Origin: Pelagibius sp050330205
GTDB lineage: Bacteria; Pseudomonadota; Alphaproteobacteria; Kiloniellales; Kiloniellaceae
Assembly (NCBI GenBank): GCA_050330205.1
Contig: JBHJOA010000047.1
Location: 1-64,000, forward strand
Direction: 5' to 3'
Length of the DNA: 64,000 nucleotides
The notes beneath the pieces are model-generated. The model worked only from the letters and a program-made list of their open reading frames with translations, was not told where the DNA came from and made no database searches. The translations under genes were made by a program, and so were the position numbers. Shown here piece by piece: positions 14,466 to 23,548 of this stretch; the stretch's first letter is position 1; each line of letters opens with the position of its first letter.

Positions 14466-16535
14466 CTACGCCGCCTCTTGGGCGGCGCGGTCGACGATGT
14501 CGACGATGTCGTCGAGGATGGCCGTCAGGTCGTAGTCCTTGGGAGTATAGACCGCCGCAACTCCTGCCTGCTTCAGGGCGGCCGCGTCCTCCGGCGGGAT
14601 GATGCCGCCGGCGATCAACGGCACGCGGCCGAGGCCCGCCTGCTCCATGCGCGCCAGCACCTCGCCCACCAGGGCGACGTGGGAGCCGGAGAGGATCGAC
14701 AGGCCGACCACGTGGACGCCCTCTTCCAGGGCAGCGCCGACGATCTGCGCCGGGGTGAGGCGGATGCCCTCGTAGACCACCTCGAAGCCAGCGTCGCGGG
14801 CGCGCACGGCGATCTGTTCGGCGCCGTTGGAGTGGCCGTCGAGGCCGGGCTTGCCGACCAGCATCTTCAGCCGGCGGCCGAGCCGGCGCGACAGCGCCTC
14901 GACCCGGGCGCGCACCGGGGCCAGAGAGTCCTCCTCCGCCGCCAGGGTAGCAGCGCCGCCGACACCGGTCGGCGCGCGGTACTCGCCGAAGACCCGGCGC
15001 AGCGCCGCGCCCCATTCGCCGGTGGTGACCCCGGCGTGGGCGCAGGCGATGGAGGGCTCCATGATGTTGGCGCCCTCGCGGGCAGCGGTCTCCAGGGCAG
15101 CCAGCGCTTCCTCGACGGCGGCGCCGTCACGCGCCTGGCGCCAGGCTTCCAAGTTGGCGAGCTGGCCGGCCTCGGCCGCCGGATCCGGCGCCAGGAAACC
15201 GCCGTCGGCGCCCTGCACCAGCGGCGAGGGCTCGCTCTCCCGGTAAGCGTTCACGCCGACCACGGTCTGCTGGCCGCTTTCGATGGCCTCCAGGCGGCGC
15301 GCCGCGCTCTCGACCAGCTGCTCCTTCATGTAGGCGTTCTCGACGGCGGCGATGGCACCACCCATGGCATCGATGCGCGCCAGTTCGCCGCGCGCCTCGC
15401 TCTTCAGCTCTTCGACCTTGGCGGCGATCACCGTGGAGCCGTCGAAGATGTCCTCGTATTCCAGGAGGTCGGTCTCGAAGGCGAGAATCTGCTGCAGACG
15501 CAGGGACCACTGCTGGTCCCACGGCCGCGGCAGGCCGAGCGCCTCGTTCCAGGCCGGCAGCTGCACGGCACGCGCCCTGGCGCCCTTCGACAGGGTGACC
15601 GCCAGCATCTCCAGGAGGATGCGGTAGACGTTGTTCTCCGGCTGCTGCTCGGTGAGCCCCAGCGAGTTCACCTGCACGCCGTAGCGGAAGCGGCGGTACT
15701 TCTCCTCCGCGATGCCGTAGCGCTCGCGGCAGATCTCGTCCCATAGCTCGGTGAAGGCGCGCATCTTGCAGATCTCGGTGACGAAGCGCAGGCCGGCGTT
15801 CACAAAGAAGGAGATGCGGCCGACCACCTGGGGAAAATCCTCAGGCGGCACCTGGCCGGAGTCGCGCAGCGAATCCAGCACGGCGATGGCCGTCGCCAGG
15901 GCAAAGGCGAGCTCCTGCACCGGCGTCGCTCCGGCCTCCTGCAGGTGGTAGGAGCAGACGTTGGTCGGGTTCCACTTCGGCACCTGGCGGTAGGTGAAGG
16001 CGATCACGTCGGTGATCAGCCTCAGCGAGGGCTGCGGCGGAAAGATGTAGGTGCCGCGGGAGAGGTATTCCTTGATGATGTCGTTCTGCACCGTGCCGGT
16101 GAGTTCGACGCGCGCGGCACCCTGCTTCTCGGCACAGGCGATGTAGAGCGCCAGCAGCCACGGCGCCGTGGCGTTGATGGTCATGGAAGTGTTCATCTGC
16201 GCCAGCGGAATGCCGTCGAAGAGCTTTTCCATGTCGCCGAGATGGCTGACCGGCACGCCAACCTTGCCGACCTCACCCTTGGCCAGCGGGTGGTCGGAGT
16301 CGTAGCCGGTCTGGGTCGGCAGGTCGAAGGCGACCGACAGCCCGGTCTGTCCACGCGCCAGGTTCTTGCGGTAGAGCGCATTGGAGGCTTCAGCCGTCGA
16401 GTGACCCGCATAGGTGCGGATCAGCCACGGCCGATCGCGCTCGCGCGCCGGCCTTTCTTCCTTGTCGGTCCCGGCCCTCGCCGCCTTATCGCCCAGATCT
16501 GTCACGCCCGCCTTCTCCACTCTCGCCTGTCCCAT
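14466..16535 (-). CDS. ecm: Ethylmalonyl-CoA mutase (adenosylcobalamin-dependent)
   Basis: The 689-residue protein converts (2R)-ethylmalonyl-CoA to methylsuccinyl-CoA. The catalytic barrel starts with RPWLIRTYAGHSTAEASNAL and contains the CoA-binding TGLSVAFDLPTQTGYDSDHP. The C-terminal cobalamin domain has the base-off signature GLDGHSNGAEQ, then SILSGSH and GGIIPPED. The single-chain length (about 690) and the divergent ccr gene favour Ecm over the usual methylmalonyl-CoA mutase. The ATG at 16535 follows immediately after TATAAT, so the start may lie slightly downstream or the message may be leaderless. Confidence 0.9.
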   Translation of the reverse strand: MGQARVEKAGVTDLGDKAARAGTDKEERPARERDRPWLIRTYAGHSTAEASNALYRKNLARGQTGLSVAFDLPTQTGYDSDHPLAKGEVGKVGVPVSHLGDMEKLFDGIPLAQMNTSMTINATAPWLLALYIACAEKQGAARVELTGTVQNDIIKEYLSRGTYIFPPQPSLRLITDVIAFTYRQVPKWNPTNVCSYHLQEAGATPVQELAFALATAIAVLDSLRDSGQVPPEDFPQVVGRISFFVNAGLRFVTEICKMRAFTELWDEICRERYGIAEEKYRRFRYGVQVNSLGLTEQQPENNVYRILLEMLAVTLSKGARARAVQLPAWNEALGLPRPWDQQWSLRLQQILAFETDLLEYEDIFDGSTVIAAKVEELKSEARGELARIDAMGGAIAAVENAYMKEQLVESAARRLEAIESGQQTVVGVNAYRESEPSPLVQGADGGFLAPDPAAEAGQLANLEAWRQARDGAAVEEALAALETAAREGANIMEPSIACAHAGVTTGEWGAALRRVFGEYRAPTGVGGAATLAAEEDSLAPVRARVEALSRRLGRRLKMLVGKPGLDGHSNGAEQIAVRARDAGFEVVYEGIRLTPAQIVGAALEEGVHVVGLSILSGSHVALVGEVLARMEQAGLGRVPLIAGGIIPPEDAAALKQAGVAAVYTPKDYDLTAILDDIVDIVDRAAQEAA

Positions 16536-16875
16536 ATTATAGGACGGTGCCGGGCCTTTCGCATTCCTGTTGCAGCGCACCCAGGACGCCGCCGGCAACC
16601 GATTTCAGGTTATCATATTTCGCCTGACTGAAAAAAATGATAGAAAATTCCAAAAAAACTGTCATCCGCGTAAAGAATGGCATCATTGTGCATTGCAAAA
16701 AACGCCTCGGACGGCTATGAGTCAAGAAAAAAGCCGCACTGATCATGGGTATTTCTGGCCGGAATGCGCGGTTTTCCGCGAGTTCCCGGCAGAGACCGAC
16801 GCAGTTGCGAAGGGATTTGGCAGAGCGGCCCCCGCCCGAGGCAGGGGAGCCGGCGCAGACTGGAGGGTTTGAGTG
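16536..16875. promoter_or_regulatory. Divergent ecm/ccr promoter region (340 bp, no gene)
   Basis: This gap holds an AT-rich core (about 16610-16740) in an otherwise G+C-rich region, as expected for two back-to-back promoters. For ccr, TTGCAA (16693-16698), a 17-bp spacer and TATGAG (16716-16721) form a plausible promoter. The first box lies inside ATTGCAAAA, similar to the TTTGCAA-type sites of short-chain acyl-CoA regulators. On the ecm side, TATAAT touches the start codon. The ccr ribosome site GGAGGG is at 16862-16867. No small gene was seen. Confidence 0.5.
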
Positions 16876-18186
<1,311 letters not shown>

Positions 18187-18204
18187 GGGCGGAGCACCCA
18201 AGCC

Positions 18205-18906
18205 ATGGCCCTCGCCTGCCTAGCCGCGGAAGCCGAGCACGCCGGCGACAAGCTCGCCAGGCGTGGCTATGCGCTGGTCGACGGCTCGGCCGCCGACCTC
18301 GCCGCCGCCGTCACCGCCTTCGATGCCTTGCGCGGGGACGCGGCCGAGTCCCAGCGCATCGCTCCCGGTCATCCACTCGTCGCAACCCTGCTGGCTCAGC
18401 CAGTGGTGCGCGACCTGGTCGCCGAGGCGGTTGGCCCCGGCGCGAGAGCCGTCCGCGCCATCGCCTTCGATAAGACCGAGCGAGCCAACTGGTTCGTGCC
18501 CTGGCACCAGGACCGCACCATCGCGGTCAAAACGTGCGACGATCGCGCGGCGGTCACTGGTTGGACGGTCAAGGCCGGCGTGCCGCACTGCGAAGCGCCG
18601 GTGGAACTTTTGGGACGCATGCTGACCCTGCGTTGGCACCTCGACCTCATCGGTCCGGCGGACGGCGGGCTGCGCGTGCTGCCCGGCTCTCAAAAGAAGG
18701 GCCGGCTGACGACGGAAGAGATCACCGTGCTGGCCGGCGAAATCCCGGCGGTGGAGCTGGCGGTTTCCGCTGGCACCGTGCTGGCGCTGAGGCCGCTCCT
18801 CGTGCACGGCTCGCGCCGCCGCACCACCCGGGGTCATCGCCGCATCCTGCACGTGGAGTTGGCCGCCGGCGATCCGCCCTCGCCGCTCGCGTGGGCCTGG
18901 GCATAG
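18205..18906 (+). CDS. Phytanoyl-CoA dioxygenase-family oxygenase
   Basis: The 233-residue protein is a non-haem Fe(II)/2-oxoglutarate oxygenase of the PhyH type. The facial triad is visible as WHQDRT (His and Asp) and LLVHGSRRR (His, followed by the 2-oxoglutarate-binding arginine). LRVLPGSQKKGR is the characteristic strand-turn segment. It begins 18 bp after ccr and precedes mcd by 40 bp, so it is in the middle of the ethylmalonyl-CoA operon. PhyH is not a required enzyme of that pathway, so its role here is unknown; hydroxylation of a side product is one guess. Confidence 0.85.
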   Translation: MALACLAAEAEHAGDKLARRGYALVDGSAADLAAAVTAFDALRGDAAESQRIAPGHPLVATLLAQPVVRDLVAEAVGPGARAVRAIAFDKTERANWFVPWHQDRTIAVKTCDDRAAVTGWTVKAGVPHCEAPVELLGRMLTLRWHLDLIGPADGGLRVLPGSQKKGRLTTEEITVLAGEIPAVELAVSAGTVLALRPLLVHGSRRRTTRGHRRILHVELAAGDPPSPLAWAWA

Positions 18907-18946
18907 AGCCCGGCGCCCGATTGCGATAAGAGAGTAGAACCTGACC

Positions 18947-20626
18947 ATGTCCGTTGCAGCCGCCCCCGCCATGCGTGACGCCCTCCTCCTCGATGACCTG
19001 CTGCCGCTCTGCGCCGAGGCGCTGGCCGCCGCCGAGTCCTTCGGCGCGACGGCCGAGCGCGCCGTCGCCCGGCTGGTCGCCCCCGGCGGCAAGGTCGACG
19101 CGGCCCTGCTGGAGCGCGAGCAGTTCGCCGCTCACGGCTATGCCTGGCTCGCCACTTACGTCGCGGCGCTGCGCGAGATGTTGCACTGGGCCGAGAGGCT
19201 GGAGGCCGCCGGCCAGCTCGGCGAGCTGGAACAGCTGATGCTGCAGGCGGCCTACGGCGAATATCTGAGCCAGCTGACGGGCGGCATCGCGCTCAGCCAG
19301 GTGGAGGTGCTGCGGCCCGGCGATCTCGGCCTCGACGACACTGCGCTCGCGCTGCGCGCGACACCGGCCGTGCAGAAGCTGACGGGCGGCCGCAATGGCA
19401 ATGCCTTGCGCATGGCTATCGCCCGCCATCTCGCCGAAGGCCGCTTCGGCGAGGCGGGACTCGGCGACGAGACGCTGGAGATGATTCGCGACCAGTTCCG
19501 CAAGGTGGCCGAAGACCACAAGGAAGCCGCCCACGACTGGCACCTGAAGGACGAACTGATCCCGCTGGCGGTGGTCGAGCAGCTGGCCGGCCTCGGCGTC
19601 TTCGGCCTGACGGTGCCGGAGGATTTCGGCGGCGCCGGCCTCGGCAAGCTCGCGATGTGTGTGGTGACGGAGGAGCTCTCGCGCGGCTATATCGGCCTGG
19701 GATCGCTCGGTACCCGCTCGGAGATCGCCGCCGAGCTGATCCGCCTGGGCGGCACTCCGGCGCAGCAGGAGAAGTGGCTGCCGCTCATCGCCTCCGGCGA
19801 GATCCTGCCGACCGCCGTCTTCACCGAGCCCAACACCGGCTCCGACCTCGGCAGCCTGCGCACTCGGGCGGTGCGGGTCGGCGATGTCTACAAGGTCACC
19901 GGCAACAAGACCTGGATCACCCACGCCTCCAGAAGCGACCTGATGACGCTGCTGGCGCGCAGCGATCCCGACGAGGCCGGCTACCGCGGACTTTCCATGT
20001 TCCTGGCCGAGAAGCCACGCGGGACCGAGGACGACCCCTTCCCGGCCCCGGGTATGACCGGCGGCGAGATCAAGGTACTCGGCTATCGCGGCATGAAGGA
20101 GTACGAGCTCGGCTTCGACGGCTTCGAGGTGAAGGCGGAGAACCTGCTGGGCGGCGTCGAGGGCCAGGGCTTCAAGCAGCTGATGGCGACCTTCGAGTCG
20201 GCGCGCATCCAGACCGCTGCGCGGGCCGTCGGCGTGGCGCAGTCAGCGCTGGAGCTGGGCCTCGAATACGCGCAGGACAGGAAGCAGTTCGGTAAAGCGA
20301 TCCTGGAGTTCCCGCGTGTGGCCGGCAAGCTTGCCTGGATGGCGGTGGAAACGATGATCGCGCGCCAGCTCACCTACTTCGCCGCGCGCCAGAAGGATTC
20401 CGAGCGGCGCTGCGACATCGAGGCCGGCATGGCCAAGCTGCTCGGCGCGCGCGTCGCCTGGGCCAACGCCGACAATGCGCTGCAGGTGCACGGCGGCAAC
20501 GGCTATGCCGAGGAGTACAAGATTTCCCGCGTGCTCTGCGACGCCCGCATCCTCAACATCTTCGAGGGTGCCGCCGAGATCCAGGCCCAGGTCATCGCCC
20601 GCGGCCTGCTGTCGGGACGAAACTGA
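18947..20626 (+). CDS. mcd: (2S)-methylsuccinyl-CoA dehydrogenase
   Basis: The 559-residue protein is an acyl-CoA dehydrogenase with an N-terminal extension of about 150 residues, the hallmark of Mcd, which oxidises methylsuccinyl-CoA to mesaconyl-CoA. The dehydrogenase body shows VPEDFGGAGLGKLAMCVVTE, the FAD/substrate stretch AVFTEPNTGSDLGSLRTRA, WITHASRSD, and the end motif QVHGGNGYAEEYKISR. Position next to ccr and ecm supports this over a generic acyl-CoA dehydrogenase. Electrons would pass to EtfBA, encoded about 9 kb downstream. Confidence 0.93.
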   Translation: MSVAAAPAMRDALLLDDLLPLCAEALAAAESFGATAERAVARLVAPGGKVDAALLEREQFAAHGYAWLATYVAALREMLHWAERLEAAGQLGELEQLMLQAAYGEYLSQLTGGIALSQVEVLRPGDLGLDDTALALRATPAVQKLTGGRNGNALRMAIARHLAEGRFGEAGLGDETLEMIRDQFRKVAEDHKEAAHDWHLKDELIPLAVVEQLAGLGVFGLTVPEDFGGAGLGKLAMCVVTEELSRGYIGLGSLGTRSEIAAELIRLGGTPAQQEKWLPLIASGEILPTAVFTEPNTGSDLGSLRTRAVRVGDVYKVTGNKTWITHASRSDLMTLLARSDPDEAGYRGLSMFLAEKPRGTEDDPFPAPGMTGGEIKVLGYRGMKEYELGFDGFEVKAENLLGGVEGQGFKQLMATFESARIQTAARAVGVAQSALELGLEYAQDRKQFGKAILEFPRVAGKLAWMAVETMIARQLTYFAARQKDSERRCDIEAGMAKLLGARVAWANADNALQVHGGNGYAEEYKISRVLCDARILNIFEGAAEIQAQVIARGLLSGRN

Positions 20627-20633
20627 GGGCGGC

Positions 20634-20807
20634 TCAGCCCGGCGGCAGGAGCGCCTCGACCACAAGGTTGAGCAACAGGTCGAGTGTCCCCCCGGCGAAG
20701 GCCAACGCAGTGATCGCGGCAACCGAAACCAGGGCCGCGATCAGCCCGTACTCGATCGCGGCGGTTCCACTTTCGTCCTCGCCGATCCAATTCAGAACGT
20801 CCAGCAT
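20634..20807 (-). CDS. Flp/Fap-type IVb pilin
   Basis: The gene encodes 57 residues: a short leader MLDVLNWIGEDESG followed by the type IVb pilin core TAAIEYGLIAALVSVAAITA with the conserved Glu-Tyr pair, then a hydrophobic tail ending EALLPPG. Prepilin peptidase would cut after the Gly before TAAIEY. Mature Flp pilins assemble tight-adherence pili. No tad or cpa genes are adjacent, so the assembly machinery must be elsewhere. It converges with mcd, with 7 bp between stops. Confidence 0.88.
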   Translation of the reverse strand: MLDVLNWIGEDESGTAAIEYGLIAALVSVAAITALAFAGGTLDLLLNLVVEALLPPG

Positions 20808-20956
20808 TTCCTGTTCCGATCTGCTTCCGCAAGGCCTCCAGCCTGCCGGCTGCGTCTTAGCATTTCGTGAAGCTTTGCCACCATTCGCGGGGCATTCGAC
20901 GCAAATGCGCCGATCCGGCCTGCCGCGTTGCCTTTCCTGATCACCGAGGAGGCTGA

Positions 20957-21130
20957 ATGGCGCCCGAAACCCCTCATCCGAAGTTCGAAGACGTCTATCC
21001 GCGTCACGAGTTCGCGTCCCTTGTCCGGATCACCTTGAAAGCAGCGGTTGGGATCAAGTCGCTGTTCGGCGACAAGCCCCACCGGGCCTCCGGCGGACGG
21101 CCGGGCGAGCTGGTGCCGCCGCATACCTAA
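20957..21130 (+). CDS. Small uncharacterised basic protein (57 aa)
   Basis: An ATG preceded by GAGGAGG at a good distance opens a 57-codon frame ending in TAA. The product begins MAPETPHPKFEDVYPRHEF and has a central stretch SLVRITLKAAVGIKSLFG that could form an amphipathic helix, followed by a proline/glycine-rich end. There is no signal peptide or clear membrane segment. I do not recognise a family. The strong ribosome site and normal codon bias make it more likely to be a real gene than chance; it converges with the XRE regulator. Confidence 0.5.
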   Translation: MAPETPHPKFEDVYPRHEFASLVRITLKAAVGIKSLFGDKPHRASGGRPGELVPPHT

Positions 21131-21134
21131 AGGG

Positions 21135-21956
21135 TTAGGTGGGTTCCGCCACCCCCACTATCTCCCGCATCGCCGCCGCCGTTTCGGTGTCGGCTGGGAA
21201 GAATGTCTCGATGGCGAGTTCGGAGAGGCTGATGTCGAGGGCCGTGCCGAACACCGTGGTGCTGCTGAGGAAGCGCAGCACGCCGCTCTCGGTCCTGAGT
21301 TCGAGCGGTACGGCCACGCCGCCCAGCGGGTCCTCCGCGGCAGGGCGGTAAGGCTTCGCGCCCGGCGGCAAGGGGTAGCCCTTCAGCTCTTCCAGCAATT
21401 CGATGAGCACGGCATCGGCCGAGGCTTCGATCTGCCGCGCCAGGCGCTCCAGGACATGCGCACGCCACTCGCGGAAATTGGCGATGCGGGCGGCGAGGCC
21501 CGACGGGTGCAGGCTGAGCCGCAGTACGTTCACCGGCGGCGCCAGGAGGCTTTCATCGGCGCCGGCCAGCAGCGGCGCCACCGCGCGGTTGGCGAAGACC
21601 AGCTGCCAGTGGCGGTCGACGGCGAGGGCCGGATGCGGCTCATGGCCCGCCAGGATCAGCTCCACGGCACGGCGTCCTGCCGCCAGATCGGGATCGTCCA
21701 TTTTCCGTTCGCGGTAGACCGGCGCATAGCCGGCGGCGACCAGCAGGGCGTTGCGCTCGCGCAGGGGAACCGCCAGCTGCTCGGCGAGTCGCAGCACCAT
21801 GTCCCGGCTCGGCGCGGCGCGGCCGGACTCGACGAAGCTCAGGTGGCGCTGGGAGACCTCGGCCCCGAGGGCAAGGTCGAGCTGGCTCAGGCGACGGCGG
21901 CGGCGCCAGTCGCGCAGCAGCGCACCGACAGGGGAAGTCATCGCGGTGGTGGTCAT
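21135..21956 (-). CDS. XRE-family regulator with MmyB-like ligand domain
   Basis: The 273-residue protein has an N-terminal helix-turn-helix (RRRRRLSQLDLALGAEVSQR, then HLSFVESGRAAPSRDM) and a C-terminal MmyB-like PAS-type domain (VDRHWQLVFANRAVAPLLAG, then LHPSGLAARIANFREW). Such regulators are common in actinobacteria and proteobacteria and often sit divergent from an oxidoreductase or small membrane protein gene. The palindrome at 21992..22008 just upstream is a candidate binding site, which would give autoregulation and control of 22089-22858. Confidence 0.88.
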   Translation of the reverse strand: MTTTAMTSPVGALLRDWRRRRRLSQLDLALGAEVSQRHLSFVESGRAAPSRDMVLRLAEQLAVPLRERNALLVAAGYAPVYRERKMDDPDLAAGRRAVELILAGHEPHPALAVDRHWQLVFANRAVAPLLAGADESLLAPPVNVLRLSLHPSGLAARIANFREWRAHVLERLARQIEASADAVLIELLEELKGYPLPPGAKPYRPAAEDPLGGVAVPLELRTESGVLRFLSSTTVFGTALDISLSELAIETFFPADTETAAAMREIVGVAEPT

Positions 21957-21991
21957 GGCAGCAGATTAGCAGGGTGGCGATCGGCCGGCCA

Positions 21992-22008
21992 ATTACCCGC
22001 GAGGTAAT
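21992..22008. promoter_or_regulatory. Candidate XRE operator palindrome
   Basis: ATTACC-CGCGA-GGTAAT is a perfect six-base inverted repeat, flanked by outer CCGG halves that extend the symmetry. It lies in the 132-bp divergent gap, 36 bp from the regulator start and 81 bp from the membrane-protein start, a normal place for an operator. Confidence 0.45.
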
Positions 22009-22088
22009 CGACCGGCTGCAGATTCTGGCCGATCCTCCACTCAGAAACGCCGCGAACCCACGGCGCCGCAACCGGAAAGGAGCCTGCC

Positions 22089-22496
22089 ATGCCGACCATG
22101 CCTTCCTTCGTCTCCCTGCGCAGCCTGCTGCTGTTTGACGCTGCGACCTGTGCCGCCATGGGCCTGGCGCTGATCCTCGGCGCCGGGCCGGTGGCGGCGC
22201 TGACCGCCCTGCCCGTTGGCCTGCTCCACTATGCCGGGCTCAGCCTGCTGCCGATCGCGGCCTTCATGGCGTTCGTCGCGCTGCGGCCAGCGCTGCAGCC
22301 GGCGGGCGCCCGCCTTGTGGTCCTGGGCAACGCCGCCTGGGCCGTCGCCAGCCTCGCCCTGCCGCTGTCCGGCTGGGTCGCGCCCAACGGCCTCGGAGTC
22401 GCCTTCATCGCCGCGCAGGCCCTGGCCGTCATCGCCCTTGCGCTGCTGGAGCGCGCCGCGCTCCGCCGCGCGGCGCCACGCGCGCAGGCCGCCTGA
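22089..22496 (+). CDS. Small integral membrane protein (four helices)
   Basis: The 135-residue protein has four predicted helices, including FDAATCAAMGLALILGAGPV, LSLLPIAAFMAFVALRPAL, LGNAAWAVASLALPLSGWV and AFIAAQALAVIALALLERA, with a basic Ala/Arg C-terminal end. AAAGGAG precedes the ATG. It begins a short plus-strand unit with the DUF1330 gene 29 bp on. No specific family was recognised beyond a general resemblance to small four-helix membrane proteins. Confidence 0.75.
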   Translation: MPTMPSFVSLRSLLLFDAATCAAMGLALILGAGPVAALTALPVGLLHYAGLSLLPIAAFMAFVALRPALQPAGARLVVLGNAAWAVASLALPLSGWVAPNGLGVAFIAAQALAVIALALLERAALRRAAPRAQAA

Positions 22497-22525
22497 GACG
22501 TTCACAGAAAAGAAGGAGAGTCGCC

Positions 22526-22858
22526 ATGACCGCCTATGCCGTCGCCGACCTGCACAAAGTCGAGATGGGTCCTGCCATCGTCGAGTACCTTGAGAAGATT
22601 GACGCCACCCTCGCGCCCTTCGGCGGGCGCTACATCATCCATGGCGGCCGCAAGACCGTGCTGGAGGGCGCGTGGCCCGGCGACCTCATCGTCATCGCCT
22701 TTCCCGACCGCGCAGCCGCCGCGGCTTGGTACGGCTCGCCGGCCTACCAGGCCATCAAGCGGCTGCGCACCGACCACAGCGCGGGTCATGTGGTGCTGGT
22801 CGACGGAGTCGGCACCGACCACCGCGCAACCAACGTGCTCGTGGCGGAAGGGCGCTAG
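22526..22858 (+). CDS. DUF1330 domain protein
   Basis: The 110-residue protein matches DUF1330, a dimeric alpha/beta-barrel fold related to antibiotic-synthesis monooxygenases: AYAVADLHKVEMGPAIVEYL, FGGRYIIHGG, VIAFPDRAAAAAWYGSPAYQ. The family function is unknown. AAGGAGAG precedes the ATG. The stop overlaps the convergent 2OG-oxygenase stop by 4 bp. Cotranscription with the upstream membrane protein and divergence from XRE suggest shared regulation. Confidence 0.9.
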   Translation: MTAYAVADLHKVEMGPAIVEYLEKIDATLAPFGGRYIIHGGRKTVLEGAWPGDLIVIAFPDRAAAAAWYGSPAYQAIKRLRTDHSAGHVVLVDGVGTDHRATNVLVAEGR

Positions 22859-23538
22859 GCAGCGTCGTGAAAAATGATGCCGAGGGCATGGCGCCGACCC
22901 GAGCGTACACGGCTGACGCCATGGCGCAGGTTGGCGCGATAGAAGCCGCGGCTGCCCTCCACCGGACGGTGATGCACCGGGAAGACGACAGCATCGCCGC
23001 GGCCGAGCGGCACCACCTCGGCGCGCGACTGCCGGCGCGGACGCTGCTCAGTCAGCACGAACTCACCGCCGGTAAAGTCGCGGCCCGGCTCGGCCAGCAG
23101 CACGGTCGCCTGCAGGGGAAACACCTCATCGCCGTAAAGATCCTGGTGCAGACAGTTGTAGTCCCCTTCGCCGTACCGCAGCAGCAGCGGCGTCGGCTTG
23201 GTCTGGCCGGCGCGATGACAACGTTTCATGTAGTCTGCGTGGTCCGTCGGAAAGTGTGCAGCGATGCCGAGTGCCGCGTTCCAGCGGTTGGCGACCCCGG
23301 CGAGCGGCGGATAGAAGCTTTCGCGCAATCCAGCGACGATCTCCGGAAGAGGATAGGCGAAGTAGCTGTACTCGCCGCGCCCGAAGCCGTGGCGCGCCAT
23401 GACAATGCGGCTGCGGAACAGCGCGCGATCGTCATAGCTGCGCACCAGGTCGGTGCAGTCGCTGGCGCCGAGGAGGCCCGGCAGCACGGCAAAGCCTTCG
23501 CGGTCGAGCGCCTCGGCGACGGCCGCGTTGTTCACCAC
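22855..23538 (-). CDS. 2OG-Fe(II) oxygenase downstream of ada
   Basis: The 227-residue protein has the double-stranded beta-helix iron site: CLHQDLYGD (His and Asp), RHGVSRVRSG (His, with the 2-oxoglutarate-binding Arg next to it). LLLRYGEGDYN precedes the site, as in prolyl-hydroxylase-like and AlkB-related oxygenases. The start is a GTG. It lies 10 bp after the ada stop, so it is almost certainly in the same transcript and induced by alkylation damage. A demethylase role is inferred from context only. Confidence 0.85.
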   Translation of the reverse strand: MVNNAAVAEALDREGFAVLPGLLGASDCTDLVRSYDDRALFRSRIVMARHGFGRGEYSYFAYPLPEIVAGLRESFYPPLAGVANRWNAALGIAAHFPTDHADYMKRCHRAGQTKPTPLLLRYGEGDYNCLHQDLYGDEVFPLQATVLLAEPGRDFTGGEFVLTEQRPRRQSRAEVVPLGRGDAVVFPVHHRPVEGSRGFYRANLRHGVSRVRSGRRHALGIIFHDAA

Positions 23539-23548
23539 TGCCGTCCCG

